Source: JAMCRM01 sp041685075 (GTDB lineage Bacteria; Acidobacteriota; Terriglobia; Bryobacterales; Bryobacteraceae). From it: a DNA stretch of 42,332 bases. A program made the translations under genes and the position numbers. This document shows positions 16,440-23,806 of the stretch, piece by piece. The stretch is taken from assembly GCA_041685075.1 (NCBI GenBank), contig JAWLGN010000009.1, forward strand, positions 1 to 42,332. The letters are read 5' to 3'. Position 1 is the first letter of the stretch. Each line of letters starts with the position of its first letter. The notes below the pieces were generated by a model. The model did no database searches. It was not told where the DNA came from and saw only the letters and a program-made list of their open reading frames with translations.

Positions 16440-17636
16440 GTGGTCCTGGTCCAGAACGTCTCCAAGCGCTACTGCCTCTACGACCGCCCCTCCGACCGGC
16501 TGCGGGAGGTTCTGCCCTTCCGCCGCCGCGCGCTGCACCGCGATTTCTGGGCGCTGCGCGACATCTCCTTTCACCTGGAACGCGGCGAGACCCTGGGGGT
16601 GGTGGGACCCAACGGCTGCGGCAAGAGCACCCTGCTCGCCATTATCTGCGGTATCCTCCAGCCCACGGCGGGCCGCGTGGTGACGCGCGGCCGCATCGCC
16701 GCGCTGCTCGAGTTGGGCGCCGGTTTCAATCCCGAGTTCACCGGCCGCGAGAACGTCTTCCTCAACGGCGAGATCATGGGGCTGAGCCGTACCGAAATCG
16801 CCCGTGCCCTGCCCTCCATCGAAGCCTTTGCGGATATCGGCGACTTCATGGACCGCCCCGTGAAGGAGTACTCCAGCGGCATGTACGTCCGGCTGGCCTT
16901 CGCCACCGCCATTCACGTGGAGCCGGACATCCTGGTGGTGGACGAAGCCCTGGCGGTGGGGGACGCGGTGTTTGCCAACCGCTGCGTGCGCAAGTTCGAG
17001 GAGTTGCGGGAGCGCAAAGTCACGGTGCTGTTCGTCTCGCACGACCTGGGGCTGGTGAAGCAGTTGTCCGATCGCGCCATCCTGCTGCTGGGCGGACGCA
17101 TCGAAGCACAGGGCCGGCCCACCGACGTCATCAACCGCTACATCGGGCTCGTTCTGGAGAAGCAGCCGGCCGCGCGCCGCCCCGCAACACTTCCCGCCCG
17201 CCACCGCCACGGCGACGGCTCGAGCGAAGTGCTTTCCATCGAGCTGCTCAACCGCTGCGGGCAGCCGTGCACCACGGTCGAGGCGGGCGAATGCGTCACG
17301 GTGCGGGTGCGCTCGCGCTTCCACCGCGCGCTCGACGATCCCATGGTGGGGATTCTCATCCGCAATCGCACCGGCATGGACGTCTACGGCACCAACACGC
17401 GCCTCGAGCGGATCGAACTGGGCAGCTTCGAGCCGGGTGGCGTGCTGGAGGTGGATTTCCGGTTCGAATGCTGGCTCACCCCCCAGCAATATACCCTTAC
17501 TGCCGCCGTGCAGGACCGCGACGGTTCGAGCCACGACTGGCTGGACGACGTCATCGCCTTCGACGTGGTGGATACGCGCGTGGCGGCGGGTGTGGCGAAT
17601 TTGCGAGCGGAGGTCGCGTGGCGCGTATCACCGTAA
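16440..17636 (+). CDS. Wzt-type polysaccharide ABC transporter ATP-binding protein with C-terminal domain
   Basis: About 398 residues from GTG 16440. The N-terminal ATPase has VLVQNVSKRYCLY, Walker A VVGPNGCGKST, the LGAGFNPEFTGRENVFLNG block typical of polysaccharide/teichoic-acid exporters, signature YSSGMYVRLAFA and Walker B ILVVDEALAVGD. The C-terminal about 160 residues (VLSIELLNRCG ... TVRVRSRFHRALDDPMVGILIRNRTG) match the Wzt C-terminal carbohydrate-recognition domain, which reads the modified non-reducing end of a glycan before export. The obligate permease partner (Wzm) is not present next to it or anywhere else in the window. Instead the gene is the first of a tight six-gene run, overlapping DUF167 by 19 nt. 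Function predicted: energising glycan export with a distant Wzm. Confidence 0.9.
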   Translation: MVLVQNVSKRYCLYDRPSDRLREVLPFRRRALHRDFWALRDISFHLERGETLGVVGPNGCGKSTLLAIICGILQPTAGRVVTRGRIAALLELGAGFNPEFTGRENVFLNGEIMGLSRTEIARALPSIEAFADIGDFMDRPVKEYSSGMYVRLAFATAIHVEPDILVVDEALAVGDAVFANRCVRKFEELRERKVTVLFVSHDLGLVKQLSDRAILLLGGRIEAQGRPTDVINRYIGLVLEKQPAARRPATLPARHRHGDGSSEVLSIELLNRCGQPCTTVEAGECVTVRVRSRFHRALDDPMVGILIRNRTGMDVYGTNTRLERIELGSFEPGGVLEVDFRFECWLTPQQYTLTAAVQDRDGSSHDWLDDVIAFDVVDTRVAAGVANLRAEVAWRVSP

Positions 17637-17875
17637 AAGTTCGCCCAAGGGCGCGGCGCACCCGCCTGGCCGGGCGCCTGGGCGAGGCCTGGAAACTGGA
17701 CCTGGCCGCGCCGCCCGTGGAAGGCAAGGCCAACGAAGCCTGCGTGCGCTTCTTCGCCGAACTGGCCGGCGTGCCGCGCTCGCGCGTGCGCATCGTGACG
17801 GGCGCCACGAGCCGCACGAAGGTGGTGGAGGTGGAAGGGGTTTCGCAGGAATCCCTGGAAGGCATGCTGGCATGA
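17618..17875 (+). CDS. DUF167 (YggU-like) family protein
   Basis: An 85-residue basic protein starting at GTG 17618 with GGAGG four nt upstream. ITVKVRPRARRTRLAG, LDLAAPPVEGKANEACVRFFAELAGVPRSRV and IVTGATSRTKVVEVEG reproduce the order of the DUF167 family (the PPVEGKAN block is diagnostic). The family is small, widely conserved and of unknown biochemical role. It overlaps the Wzt-like gene by 19 nt, and its stop overlaps the ATG of the symporter (ATGA), so it is embedded in the operon; the link to its neighbours may be purely organisational. Confidence 0.9.
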   Translation: MARITVKVRPRARRTRLAGRLGEAWKLDLAAPPVEGKANEACVRFFAELAGVPRSRVRIVTGATSRTKVVEVEGVSQESLEGMLA

Positions 17876-19263
17876 TCTACGTGGCGACCGTTTCGCTCAT
17901 CGTGGCGGTGCTGCTGGGGACCGCGCTGGTCCGCTCCCGCAAGGTCAAAAATCAGGCGGATTTTCTGGTGGCCGGGCGCAAGCTCACCTGGCCGGTGTTG
18001 GTCTTTACGCTGCTCTCGTCGTGGATCGGCGCGGGCAGCCTCTTCGCCGGCGGGGAGAATGCCTACCGCAACGGCTTTGCGGCCCTGTGGCAACCGGCGG
18101 GCGGCTGGGTAGGGCTGGCCGTCATCGCCCTCATCGCCGGGCGAGCGCGGCGCTTCGCGCAGTTCACCGTGCCGGACCTGCTGGAGACGCGCTTCAATGT
18201 GGCCGCGCGGGTGCTCGCCACCGTGGCCATCGTGATCTCCTACACCATGATCGCCAGCTACCAGTTCAAGGGCGGCGGCGACATCCTGCACCTCATCTTT
18301 CCCTCGGTGGACCAAACCACCGGGATGTACATCATCGCCGCCTTCGTCATTACCTTCACGGCGCTGGCGGGAATGGCTTCGGTGGCTTACCTGGACCTGA
18401 TCATCGGGCTGCTGGTGACCGGCATCGCGCTCATCGCGCTGCCCATTCTGTTCGGCAACGTGGGGGGATGGAGCGGGCTGCGCGCCAGCCTGCCGCCGGA
18501 CCGTTTCACCGTGCTGGGGCCCCTGACCTTCGGCCAGGCGCTGGGGTTCCTGCTCCCCACCATGCTGCTCATGATCGGCAACCAGCCCATGTACCAGAAG
18601 TTTTTCTCCGCCAGGAGCGAGCGCGATGCCCGAGTGGCGGTCTTCGGCTGGATTATCGGCACGGTGGTGCTGGAGACTGCGGTGATCGCCATCGCGGTAA
18701 TGGGCAGCGCGCAGTTCCAGACCGACCGGCCGCGCGAAATCATCCCCCTGACCGCCCGCCTGGGGTTGCCGCCACTTGCCGGCGCGGTCCTGCTGGGCGG
18801 CATCTTCGCCAAGGTCATCTCCACGGCCAACAACTACCTGTTCTCCCCGGCCAGCAACCTGATCCACGATGTCTACCAGCGCTTCATCCGCAAGGGCGCG
18901 GGCGAGGGCGGCACGCTGGTTGTCTCGCGCGCCATGGTGGTGCTGTTGGGCGTGTTCGCCCTGTTGCAGGCGGCGCACTTCGAATCGATCCTGCGGGCCG
19001 CGCTCTACGCCTACACGGTCTATGGCGCCGCGGTGACCCCCGCGGTGATGGCGGTGTTCTTCTGGAAACGCGCCAACGCGGCCGGCGCGGTCAGCTCGAT
19101 CGTGGCGGGAACGCTGATTACCGTAATCTGGAACGTGGCGGGATGGAACAACGTGATGGAATCCGTCTACCCTGCCCTGGGAGTGTCGCTGCTGGCGCTG
19201 GTGGGGGTGAGCCTGCTGACGCCTCCGCCGGCGCCGGCGAAGTGGGAGCCATTCTTCCGATGA
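17872..19263 (+). CDS. Sodium:solute symporter (SSS family)
   Basis: A 463-residue integral membrane protein with about 13 hydrophobic segments. Features of the solute:sodium symporter family: RSRKVKNQADFLVAGRKLTW after helix 1, LLSSWIGAGSLFAGGENAY in the next helix, FTVPDLLETRFN, and GGIFAKVISTANNYLFSPASNLIHD, which corresponds to the Na+-site helix 8 region. It should import an organic solute (sugar, amino acid or carboxylate) driven by sodium; the substrate is not readable from sequence. ATG at 17872 overlaps the DUF167 stop, and its stop overlaps the M24 peptidase start (ATGA in both cases). Co-transcription with a peptidase and an amidase suggests an amide or peptide-derived solute (inference). 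Confidence 0.9.
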   Translation: MIYVATVSLIVAVLLGTALVRSRKVKNQADFLVAGRKLTWPVLVFTLLSSWIGAGSLFAGGENAYRNGFAALWQPAGGWVGLAVIALIAGRARRFAQFTVPDLLETRFNVAARVLATVAIVISYTMIASYQFKGGGDILHLIFPSVDQTTGMYIIAAFVITFTALAGMASVAYLDLIIGLLVTGIALIALPILFGNVGGWSGLRASLPPDRFTVLGPLTFGQALGFLLPTMLLMIGNQPMYQKFFSARSERDARVAVFGWIIGTVVLETAVIAIAVMGSAQFQTDRPREIIPLTARLGLPPLAGAVLLGGIFAKVISTANNYLFSPASNLIHDVYQRFIRKGAGEGGTLVVSRAMVVLLGVFALLQAAHFESILRAALYAYTVYGAAVTPAVMAVFFWKRANAAGAVSSIVAGTLITVIWNVAGWNNVMESVYPALGVSLLALVGVSLLTPPPAPAKWEPFFR

Positions 19264-20429
19264 ACCTGGAGGCGATTCAGGAACAACTGCTACGGCGCGG
19301 CCTCGACGGCTGGCTGTTCTTCGACCACCACCAGCGCGACCCGCTGGCCTACCGCGTGCTCGGCTTCAGCCCAGAGCGTCACGTGACGCGCCGCTGGTAC
19401 TACCTGGTGCCCGCGCAGGGCGAACCGCTGAAACTGGTGCACCGCATCGAGAGCGGCATGCTCGACGCTCTGCCCGGCGAGCGCGTGGCCTACTCGAGCT
19501 GGGCCGAACAGGTCGACGGCCTGCGCCGCCTGCTGATGGGCGCCGGCCGGGTGGCCATGCAGTATTCGCCGCAGTGCGCCATCCCCTACATCGCCATGGT
19601 GGACGCGGGGACGGTGGAACTGGTGCGCAGCCTGGGGGTCCAGGTCGTCAGCTCCGCGGAACTGGTCCAGTACTTCGAGGCGCGCTGGATGCCGGAGGCG
19701 CTCGCATCGCACCTGGAGGCGGGCCGGCGCGTGGACGCCGTGCGGGGCGCGGCCTTCGATCTGGTGCGGGAGCGTACCCGCGCGGGCGCCTCCCTTTCCG
19801 AGTACGAGGTGAAGCGTTTCGTGCTGGACGAGTTCGCCCGCCAGGGGCTGGTGACCGATTCCGGGCCCATTGTGGCGGTGAACGCCAACGCCTCGAACCC
19901 CCACTACGAGCCCTCCGCGGATTCGACCGCTGCCATCCGGCCGGGCGACCTGCTGCTCATCGACATGTGGGCCAAACTCGACCGCCCGGGCTCGGTCTAC
20001 TACGACATCACCTGGACGGGCTTCTGCGGCGATACGCCGGACGAAGAGATGCGGCGCGTCTTCACCGTCGTGCGGGAGGCACGGGATGCCGCCATCCGGC
20101 GTGTCCGGGAAGCCGTCGCCGCCGGCCTCACCCTGCGGGGTTTCGAGGTGGACGACGCCGCGCGCGGCCTGATCGTCGACCGCGGCTACGGGCCCTGGTT
20201 CACGCACCGCACCGGGCACTCCATCGGGCAGGAGGTGCACGGAAGCGGCGCCAATATGGACAACCTCGAAACGCACGATGACCGCGCGGTGATCCCCTGG
20301 ACGGGCTTTTCCATCGAGCCGGGCATCTACCTGGAGCGTTTCGGCATAAGGTCGGAGGTCAACATGTTCGTGGACGAAAAGGAAGCGCGGGTGACGGGCG
20401 AAATTCAGCCGGAGTTGCTCCTGCTGTGA
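19260..20429 (+). CDS. M24 family metallopeptidase (Xaa-Pro aminopeptidase-like)
   Basis: A 389-residue protein without a signal peptide, so cytoplasmic. The N-terminal half is a creatinase-like domain; the C-terminal half is the pita-bread fold. Metal ligands expected for M24 are visible: Asp235 (LLLIDMW), Asp249 (YYDITWTG), His320 (HRTGHSIGQEVHG), Glu353 (FSIEPGIY) and Glu366 (IRSEVNMF). Such enzymes release N-terminal residues before proline or, in creatinase-type members, hydrolyse non-peptide C-N bonds. The spacing between the two Asp ligands is a few residues longer than usual. Start and stop overlap the symporter (ATGA) and the GH31-like gene (GTGA). It may process what the symporter brings in. 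Confidence 0.9.
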   Translation: MNLEAIQEQLLRRGLDGWLFFDHHQRDPLAYRVLGFSPERHVTRRWYYLVPAQGEPLKLVHRIESGMLDALPGERVAYSSWAEQVDGLRRLLMGAGRVAMQYSPQCAIPYIAMVDAGTVELVRSLGVQVVSSAELVQYFEARWMPEALASHLEAGRRVDAVRGAAFDLVRERTRAGASLSEYEVKRFVLDEFARQGLVTDSGPIVAVNANASNPHYEPSADSTAAIRPGDLLLIDMWAKLDRPGSVYYDITWTGFCGDTPDEEMRRVFTVVREARDAAIRRVREAVAAGLTLRGFEVDDAARGLIVDRGYGPWFTHRTGHSIGQEVHGSGANMDNLETHDDRAVIPWTGFSIEPGIYLERFGIRSEVNMFVDEKEARVTGEIQPELLLL

Positions 20430-21937
20430 GAAGGGCGTGGTGGCTGGCGGCGCTGGCTCTGGCCGCGCAGGCGGGCGCTGCCGACGTGGTCTCCTACCGG
20501 CGCGCGGGCTCGCGCGTGGCCTTCGCGCTGGACGCCGGCGAGGCACAGATCGACTGGCTCTCCGACAGCACCTTCCGCTTCCGCCGGGCCTTTACAGGGA
20601 CCTTGCCCCGGCAACCGGTTCCGCGGTCCGAGGCGAACCTGGAGGTCACCGATAACGGCACGGCACTGCTCTTCCGGACGCGTTATCTCGCGGTCTCGCT
20701 GCGAAAGCGGGGCCTGGCCCTGCGGGTGACGGCATCGAGCGGCAAGGTGGTTTTCGAGGACCTGTCGCCCGCCGAATACTCCGGGGGCGTGCTGCGGCTG
20801 GAGCGCGCCGCGGCTCCGGAGGTGCGGTTCTATGGCCTGGGTCCGCGGGCCGATGCGGAATTGAATCTGCGGGGTAAGTCGCTCGGCGCCGGCATCCCGT
20901 TGCTGCTCTCGACAGCGGGCTACGGAGAGTATTTCGCTGTACCGGCGGCTTATACCTTCGACTTAACTCTTCCCGACCGCTACCGCGTGGAGGCGCGCGG
21001 CCCCGCACTGCTGGACTATTACTTCACTTACGGCCCCGAGCCGAAGAACGTTCTCGAGGAGTTCTACTTTTCAAGGGTCGAGGTGCGGGTTCCGGCGCCG
21101 GCGCCGGCGGAAGCCACCTGGCAAGGCCTGCGGGCGGCGCTCTACAGCACGCTGCACGGAGCGCTCACGGGAATTCTCGAGCCGGTCTTCGACGCCGCGG
21201 CCTTTAGCGCCGGCCCGCCCGAACTTCGCAGCCGCGCGCGGGCGATCGCCGCCCTCGTGGGGGAGGACGCGCGTCCCGACCTGCGGTTGTATCTGGCGGC
21301 CTACCGGCAGGAGGTGCGCGACCGCGGCCTGGCGCCCGTGCGTCCCTTGCCCTACCAGTTCCCTGAAGACCCTGAAGGGACGCGCCACAGCACGCAGTTC
21401 ATGCTGGGGGACGAACTGCTGGTCGCCGCGCTGCCGGCTCCGGGCAAGCGGCACAGCGTCTATCTTCCCCGCGGGGTGTGGACGCCGCTCGACGGCAACC
21501 GGGAGTACCCCGGACGGCAGACGATCGAAATCGAGGCCGGTGAGCCGGTGCTGTTTGCGCGTAACGGCTCGATTGTGCCGCTCGAGCGCGGCGGTGTCGC
21601 TGAACTGCACTATTTTCCGCGGCTTGCTGGGGAGTTCTTTCTTTTCGAGCCGGACGGATCCGGCGAGTTTTCCCAGATTCACGCGGCGCCGGCGGCGGAG
21701 ATCATGCGGCTCCAGATCGAATCCGCGAGGGACCGCGATTACTGCTGGGTGGTGCGCAACGTGGACCGTCCGCCTTCGCAGGTAGGATTTGAAGGCCGCA
21801 CCTATGCCGAAGCCGCGCCGGGCGCCGCGCTTCGTCCCGGCTACTGGCGGTACGATGCGCGCCGGCGCAGTCTGTACATTCGAGCACGGGTAACATCGGG
21901 GGAGGACCGGATTATTCATGTCACGTGGCCAGACTGA
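20426..21937 (+). CDS. GH31-like secreted protein lacking the catalytic barrel
   Basis: A 503-residue protein from GTG 20426 with a signal peptide (WWLAALALAAQAGAA). Residues about 20-215 match the N-terminal beta-sandwich of glycoside hydrolase family 31 (FYGLGPRADAELNLRGK, GYGEYFAVP, LDYYFTYGPEPKNVLEEFY). From about 230 it jumps to the end of the GH31 barrel (TWQGLRAALYSTLHGALTG) and the C-terminal sheets (GLAPVRPLPYQFPED, HSTQFMLGDELLVAALPAPG, VYLPRGVWTPLDG, FARNGSIVPL). The segment that normally carries the nucleophile and acid/base aspartates is absent, and the protein is some 200-300 residues shorter than active members. The frame is intact, so it is not a simple frameshifted pseudogene; it is probably a non-catalytic binding protein or a remodelled enzyme. 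It overlaps the amidase gene by 20 nt. Confidence 0.75.
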   Translation: MRRAWWLAALALAAQAGAADVVSYRRAGSRVAFALDAGEAQIDWLSDSTFRFRRAFTGTLPRQPVPRSEANLEVTDNGTALLFRTRYLAVSLRKRGLALRVTASSGKVVFEDLSPAEYSGGVLRLERAAAPEVRFYGLGPRADAELNLRGKSLGAGIPLLLSTAGYGEYFAVPAAYTFDLTLPDRYRVEARGPALLDYYFTYGPEPKNVLEEFYFSRVEVRVPAPAPAEATWQGLRAALYSTLHGALTGILEPVFDAAAFSAGPPELRSRARAIAALVGEDARPDLRLYLAAYRQEVRDRGLAPVRPLPYQFPEDPEGTRHSTQFMLGDELLVAALPAPGKRHSVYLPRGVWTPLDGNREYPGRQTIEIEAGEPVLFARNGSIVPLERGGVAELHYFPRLAGEFFLFEPDGSGEFSQIHAAPAAEIMRLQIESARDRDYCWVVRNVDRPPSQVGFEGRTYAEAAPGAALRPGYWRYDARRRSLYIRARVTSGEDRIIHVTWPD

Positions 21938-23348
21938 TGGGAAAGTAAGTTCACGGCGGGCCTTTATCGGCGGTGGGCTGGCGGCATCGCTGGCCGGAGC
22001 GGCCGAAGCCGGCGACTGGCTGGATATCGGAATTGCCGCCCGGCGGCTGCGCCGCCGCGAACTTTCCGCCGTGGAGCTGACGCGGGCCTGCCTGGACCGC
22101 ATCGCCGCGCTGAATAAGAAGCTGAACGCCTTCATCACGGTGACGGCGGAGACGGCCCTAGAACAGGCGCGGGCGGCCGATGCCGAGTTGCGCGCGGGCC
22201 GCAGCCGCGGGCCTCTGCACGGCATCCCCGTTGCATTGAAGGACGTGATCGATACCGCGGGCGTGCGCACGACGGCGGGCAGCGCGCAGTATGCCGAACG
22301 CATTCCGGCCGAAGATGCGGAGGTCGTGCGGCGCCTGAAAGAGGCCGGCGCGGTATTGCTGGGCAAGCTCAACATGGACGAGTTCGCCTACAGCTTCACC
22401 TCCGAGACCAGCCATTTCGGTCCCGCGCGCAACCCCTGGGACACCGCACGATCGCCCGGCGGCAGTTCCGGCGGCGCAGCCATAGCGGTGGCCACGGGCA
22501 TGTGCCTGGCGGCCCTGGGATCGGATACGGGCGGCTCGGTACGGTTGCCGGCGGCGCTGTGCGGCGTTACGGGACTAAAACCTACTTACGGCCGGGTCGA
22601 CGCGCGCGGCGTTGTGCCGCTGGCATGGACACTCGATCACGTGGGCCCGCTATGCCGCAGCGCGCAGGACACAGCAGCGGTGCTGTCGGCCATCGGCGAT
22701 CCCGCCCGGCCCGCCGGGCCGGTAAGACAACTGCGACTGGCGGCTGCCCGGGGGATGTACTTCGAAAAGCTCGCTGGCGAAGTGGCGCGCCTCGTGGAGA
22801 CCGCCATCGCGGAAATGGGGCGCATCGCCGCCGGAGTGCGGGACATCCGCTTCCCCGCCCTGCCGCCCTCGCCCCGCTGGCCGGATCTGCCGCAGGTTTA
22901 CTCCACCGTCATCGGAGCGGAATCCTACACCTACCACCAGGCGATGCTCGAGAAGACGCCCGAACGCTACCACCCCGCCACCCGCGCCACGCTCGAGGGA
23001 GGCGCGGCGATTCGCACGCCCGAGTACATTCTCGCGCGGCGCGAAGTCGAGCGGCTGCGCGCCGAAAGCAACTCGATATTTGCCGGCGCCGATGTGCTCC
23101 TCACCCCCACCGCGCCGGCGCCCGCTTTCCGCCTGGGCGAGCCCGCAGGCCTCATCTATTTGCGGAACTGCGCGGCGTGGAACGTCTATGGCTTGCCATC
23201 GCTTTCGGTCCCCTGCGGTTTCACCTCCGCGGGACTGCCGGCGGCCGTACAACTCACCGGCCGGCATGGCATGGATGAGACGCTGCTCGCCCTGGCTGCG
23301 GCATACCAAGGCGCCACCGCGTGGCATGCGAGGCGAGTATCCATCTAA
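21918..23348 (+). CDS. Tat-exported amidase (amidase signature family)
   Basis: A 476-residue amidase signature enzyme. The N-terminus has a twin-arginine motif (SSRRAFIGGGLAASLAGAAEA), implying export of the folded protein. The Ser-cisSer-Lys triad is complete: Lys108 in VALKDVIDTAG, cis-Ser about 183 in SPGGSSGGAA and nucleophile Ser207 in GSDTGGSVRLP. The body resembles GatA and related amidases, but the export signal and the absence of gatB/gatC argue against a tRNA amidotransferase. Expected reaction: hydrolysis of a carboxamide to acid and ammonia or amine in the periplasm. Last gene of the six-gene operon; it overlaps the GH31-like gene by 20 nt. Confidence 0.88.
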   Translation: MSRGQTDGKVSSRRAFIGGGLAASLAGAAEAGDWLDIGIAARRLRRRELSAVELTRACLDRIAALNKKLNAFITVTAETALEQARAADAELRAGRSRGPLHGIPVALKDVIDTAGVRTTAGSAQYAERIPAEDAEVVRRLKEAGAVLLGKLNMDEFAYSFTSETSHFGPARNPWDTARSPGGSSGGAAIAVATGMCLAALGSDTGGSVRLPAALCGVTGLKPTYGRVDARGVVPLAWTLDHVGPLCRSAQDTAAVLSAIGDPARPAGPVRQLRLAAARGMYFEKLAGEVARLVETAIAEMGRIAAGVRDIRFPALPPSPRWPDLPQVYSTVIGAESYTYHQAMLEKTPERYHPATRATLEGGAAIRTPEYILARREVERLRAESNSIFAGADVLLTPTAPAPAFRLGEPAGLIYLRNCAAWNVYGLPSLSVPCGFTSAGLPAAVQLTGRHGMDETLLALAAAYQGATAWHARRVSI

Positions 23349-23555
23349 GACGCGCCGCCCGCGGCAGCGGGTGCATGCGGTCGCGTTGCGGGTGTGAACG
23401 GCTTTACCAAGCGGTGCATTAGTGAACACAGTGTGGCGAAATCGCGACGCCGGCGCAATGCTTCGAGTAACTGGGAGATACACATTGTGGTGTAAGGATA
23501 TTCACTCCGGAACACGTGCCGCTATTGACAAGCCCGGCCCTGAAATGAGAGCTTG

Positions 23556-23580
23556 AGAGCACACGTATTGCGCGTGCTCT
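23556..23580 (+). other. Inverted repeat (hairpin) 208 nt after the amidase stop
   Basis: AGAGCACACG and CGCGTGCTCT pair as nine base pairs plus one A/C mismatch around a 5-nt loop (TATTG). It could be a transcript-end hairpin or an operator. There is no T-tract on either side, so a classic intrinsic terminator is not supported. Confidence 0.4.
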
Positions 23581-23685
23581 GGATGTAAACCGGCGGTCAA
23601 GAGCCGGGAAGCGGCCGCGCAGAAAATTGCGCCAGTTCTGGTGGGACCGAAATGGCCGACGGCTGTCTTTAACTCCCGCTGCTTC

Positions 23686-23761
23686 CTTTCAGGGGCAAAC
23701 GTGTGCCCTGAAGGCGGGCGCAAGGCCCTCAGGATGGCGCGAAAGGGGCGCCTGCAACCTG
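23686..23761 (+). promoter_or_regulatory. Structured 5' leader, candidate regulatory RNA
   Basis: Two hairpins lie 46-121 nt before the NusG-like start codon. The first pairs CTTTCAGGG (23686-23694) with CCCTGAAGG (23706-23714), nine base pairs including one G-U, with the loop GCAAACGTGTG. The second has an outer CAGG/CCTG stem (23730-23733 with 23758-23761) and an inner GGCGC/GCGCC stem (23736-23740 with 23748-23752). Between them is GGCGCAAGGCC (23717-23727). The pair GCAAAC ... GGCGCAAGGCC, 16 nt apart, resembles the conserved GCAAAC ... GACGCAAAGCC core of c-di-GMP-I riboswitches, but the second helix does not match that family, so identity is open. Confidence 0.35.
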
Positions 23762-23806
23762 TTCCCCTAGCCGGTGCATCTTCATTCCAGACATCTCGGA
23801 GAACGC

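Larger units (their letters stand above)
23349..23806 (+). other. 458-nt intergenic region ahead of the exopolysaccharide operon
   Basis: No convincing coding frame. It must hold the end of the amidase transcript and the promoter and leader of the long polysaccharide operon. It contains a TTGACA (23525-23530) without a matching -10, an imperfect 10-bp hairpin (23556-23580) and, closer to the NusG-like gene, two GC-rich hairpins (23686-23714 and 23730-23761). The region is noticeably less GC-biased at its start than the flanking genes. No classical terminator with a T-run was found. Confidence 0.7.

Noticed and set aside
21918..23348. GatA subunit of the tRNA-dependent amidotransferase
   Set aside because: A Tat signal is present and no gatB or gatC neighbours occur, so an exported amidase is the better call.
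23525..23530. TTGACA, a perfect -35 box, upstream of the polysaccharide operon
   Set aside because: No acceptable -10 hexamer lies 15-19 nt downstream, so it is not called as a promoter.
23556..23580. Intrinsic terminator of the amidase operon
   Set aside because: Stem has a mismatch and no T-tract follows on either strand.
23735..23749. TGGCGCGAAAGGGGC, GG-N10-GC spacing of a sigma54 promoter
   Set aside because: The -12 part lacks the TT of TTGC, the site lies within the hairpin segment, and GG-N10-GC is common by chance in GC-rich DNA.
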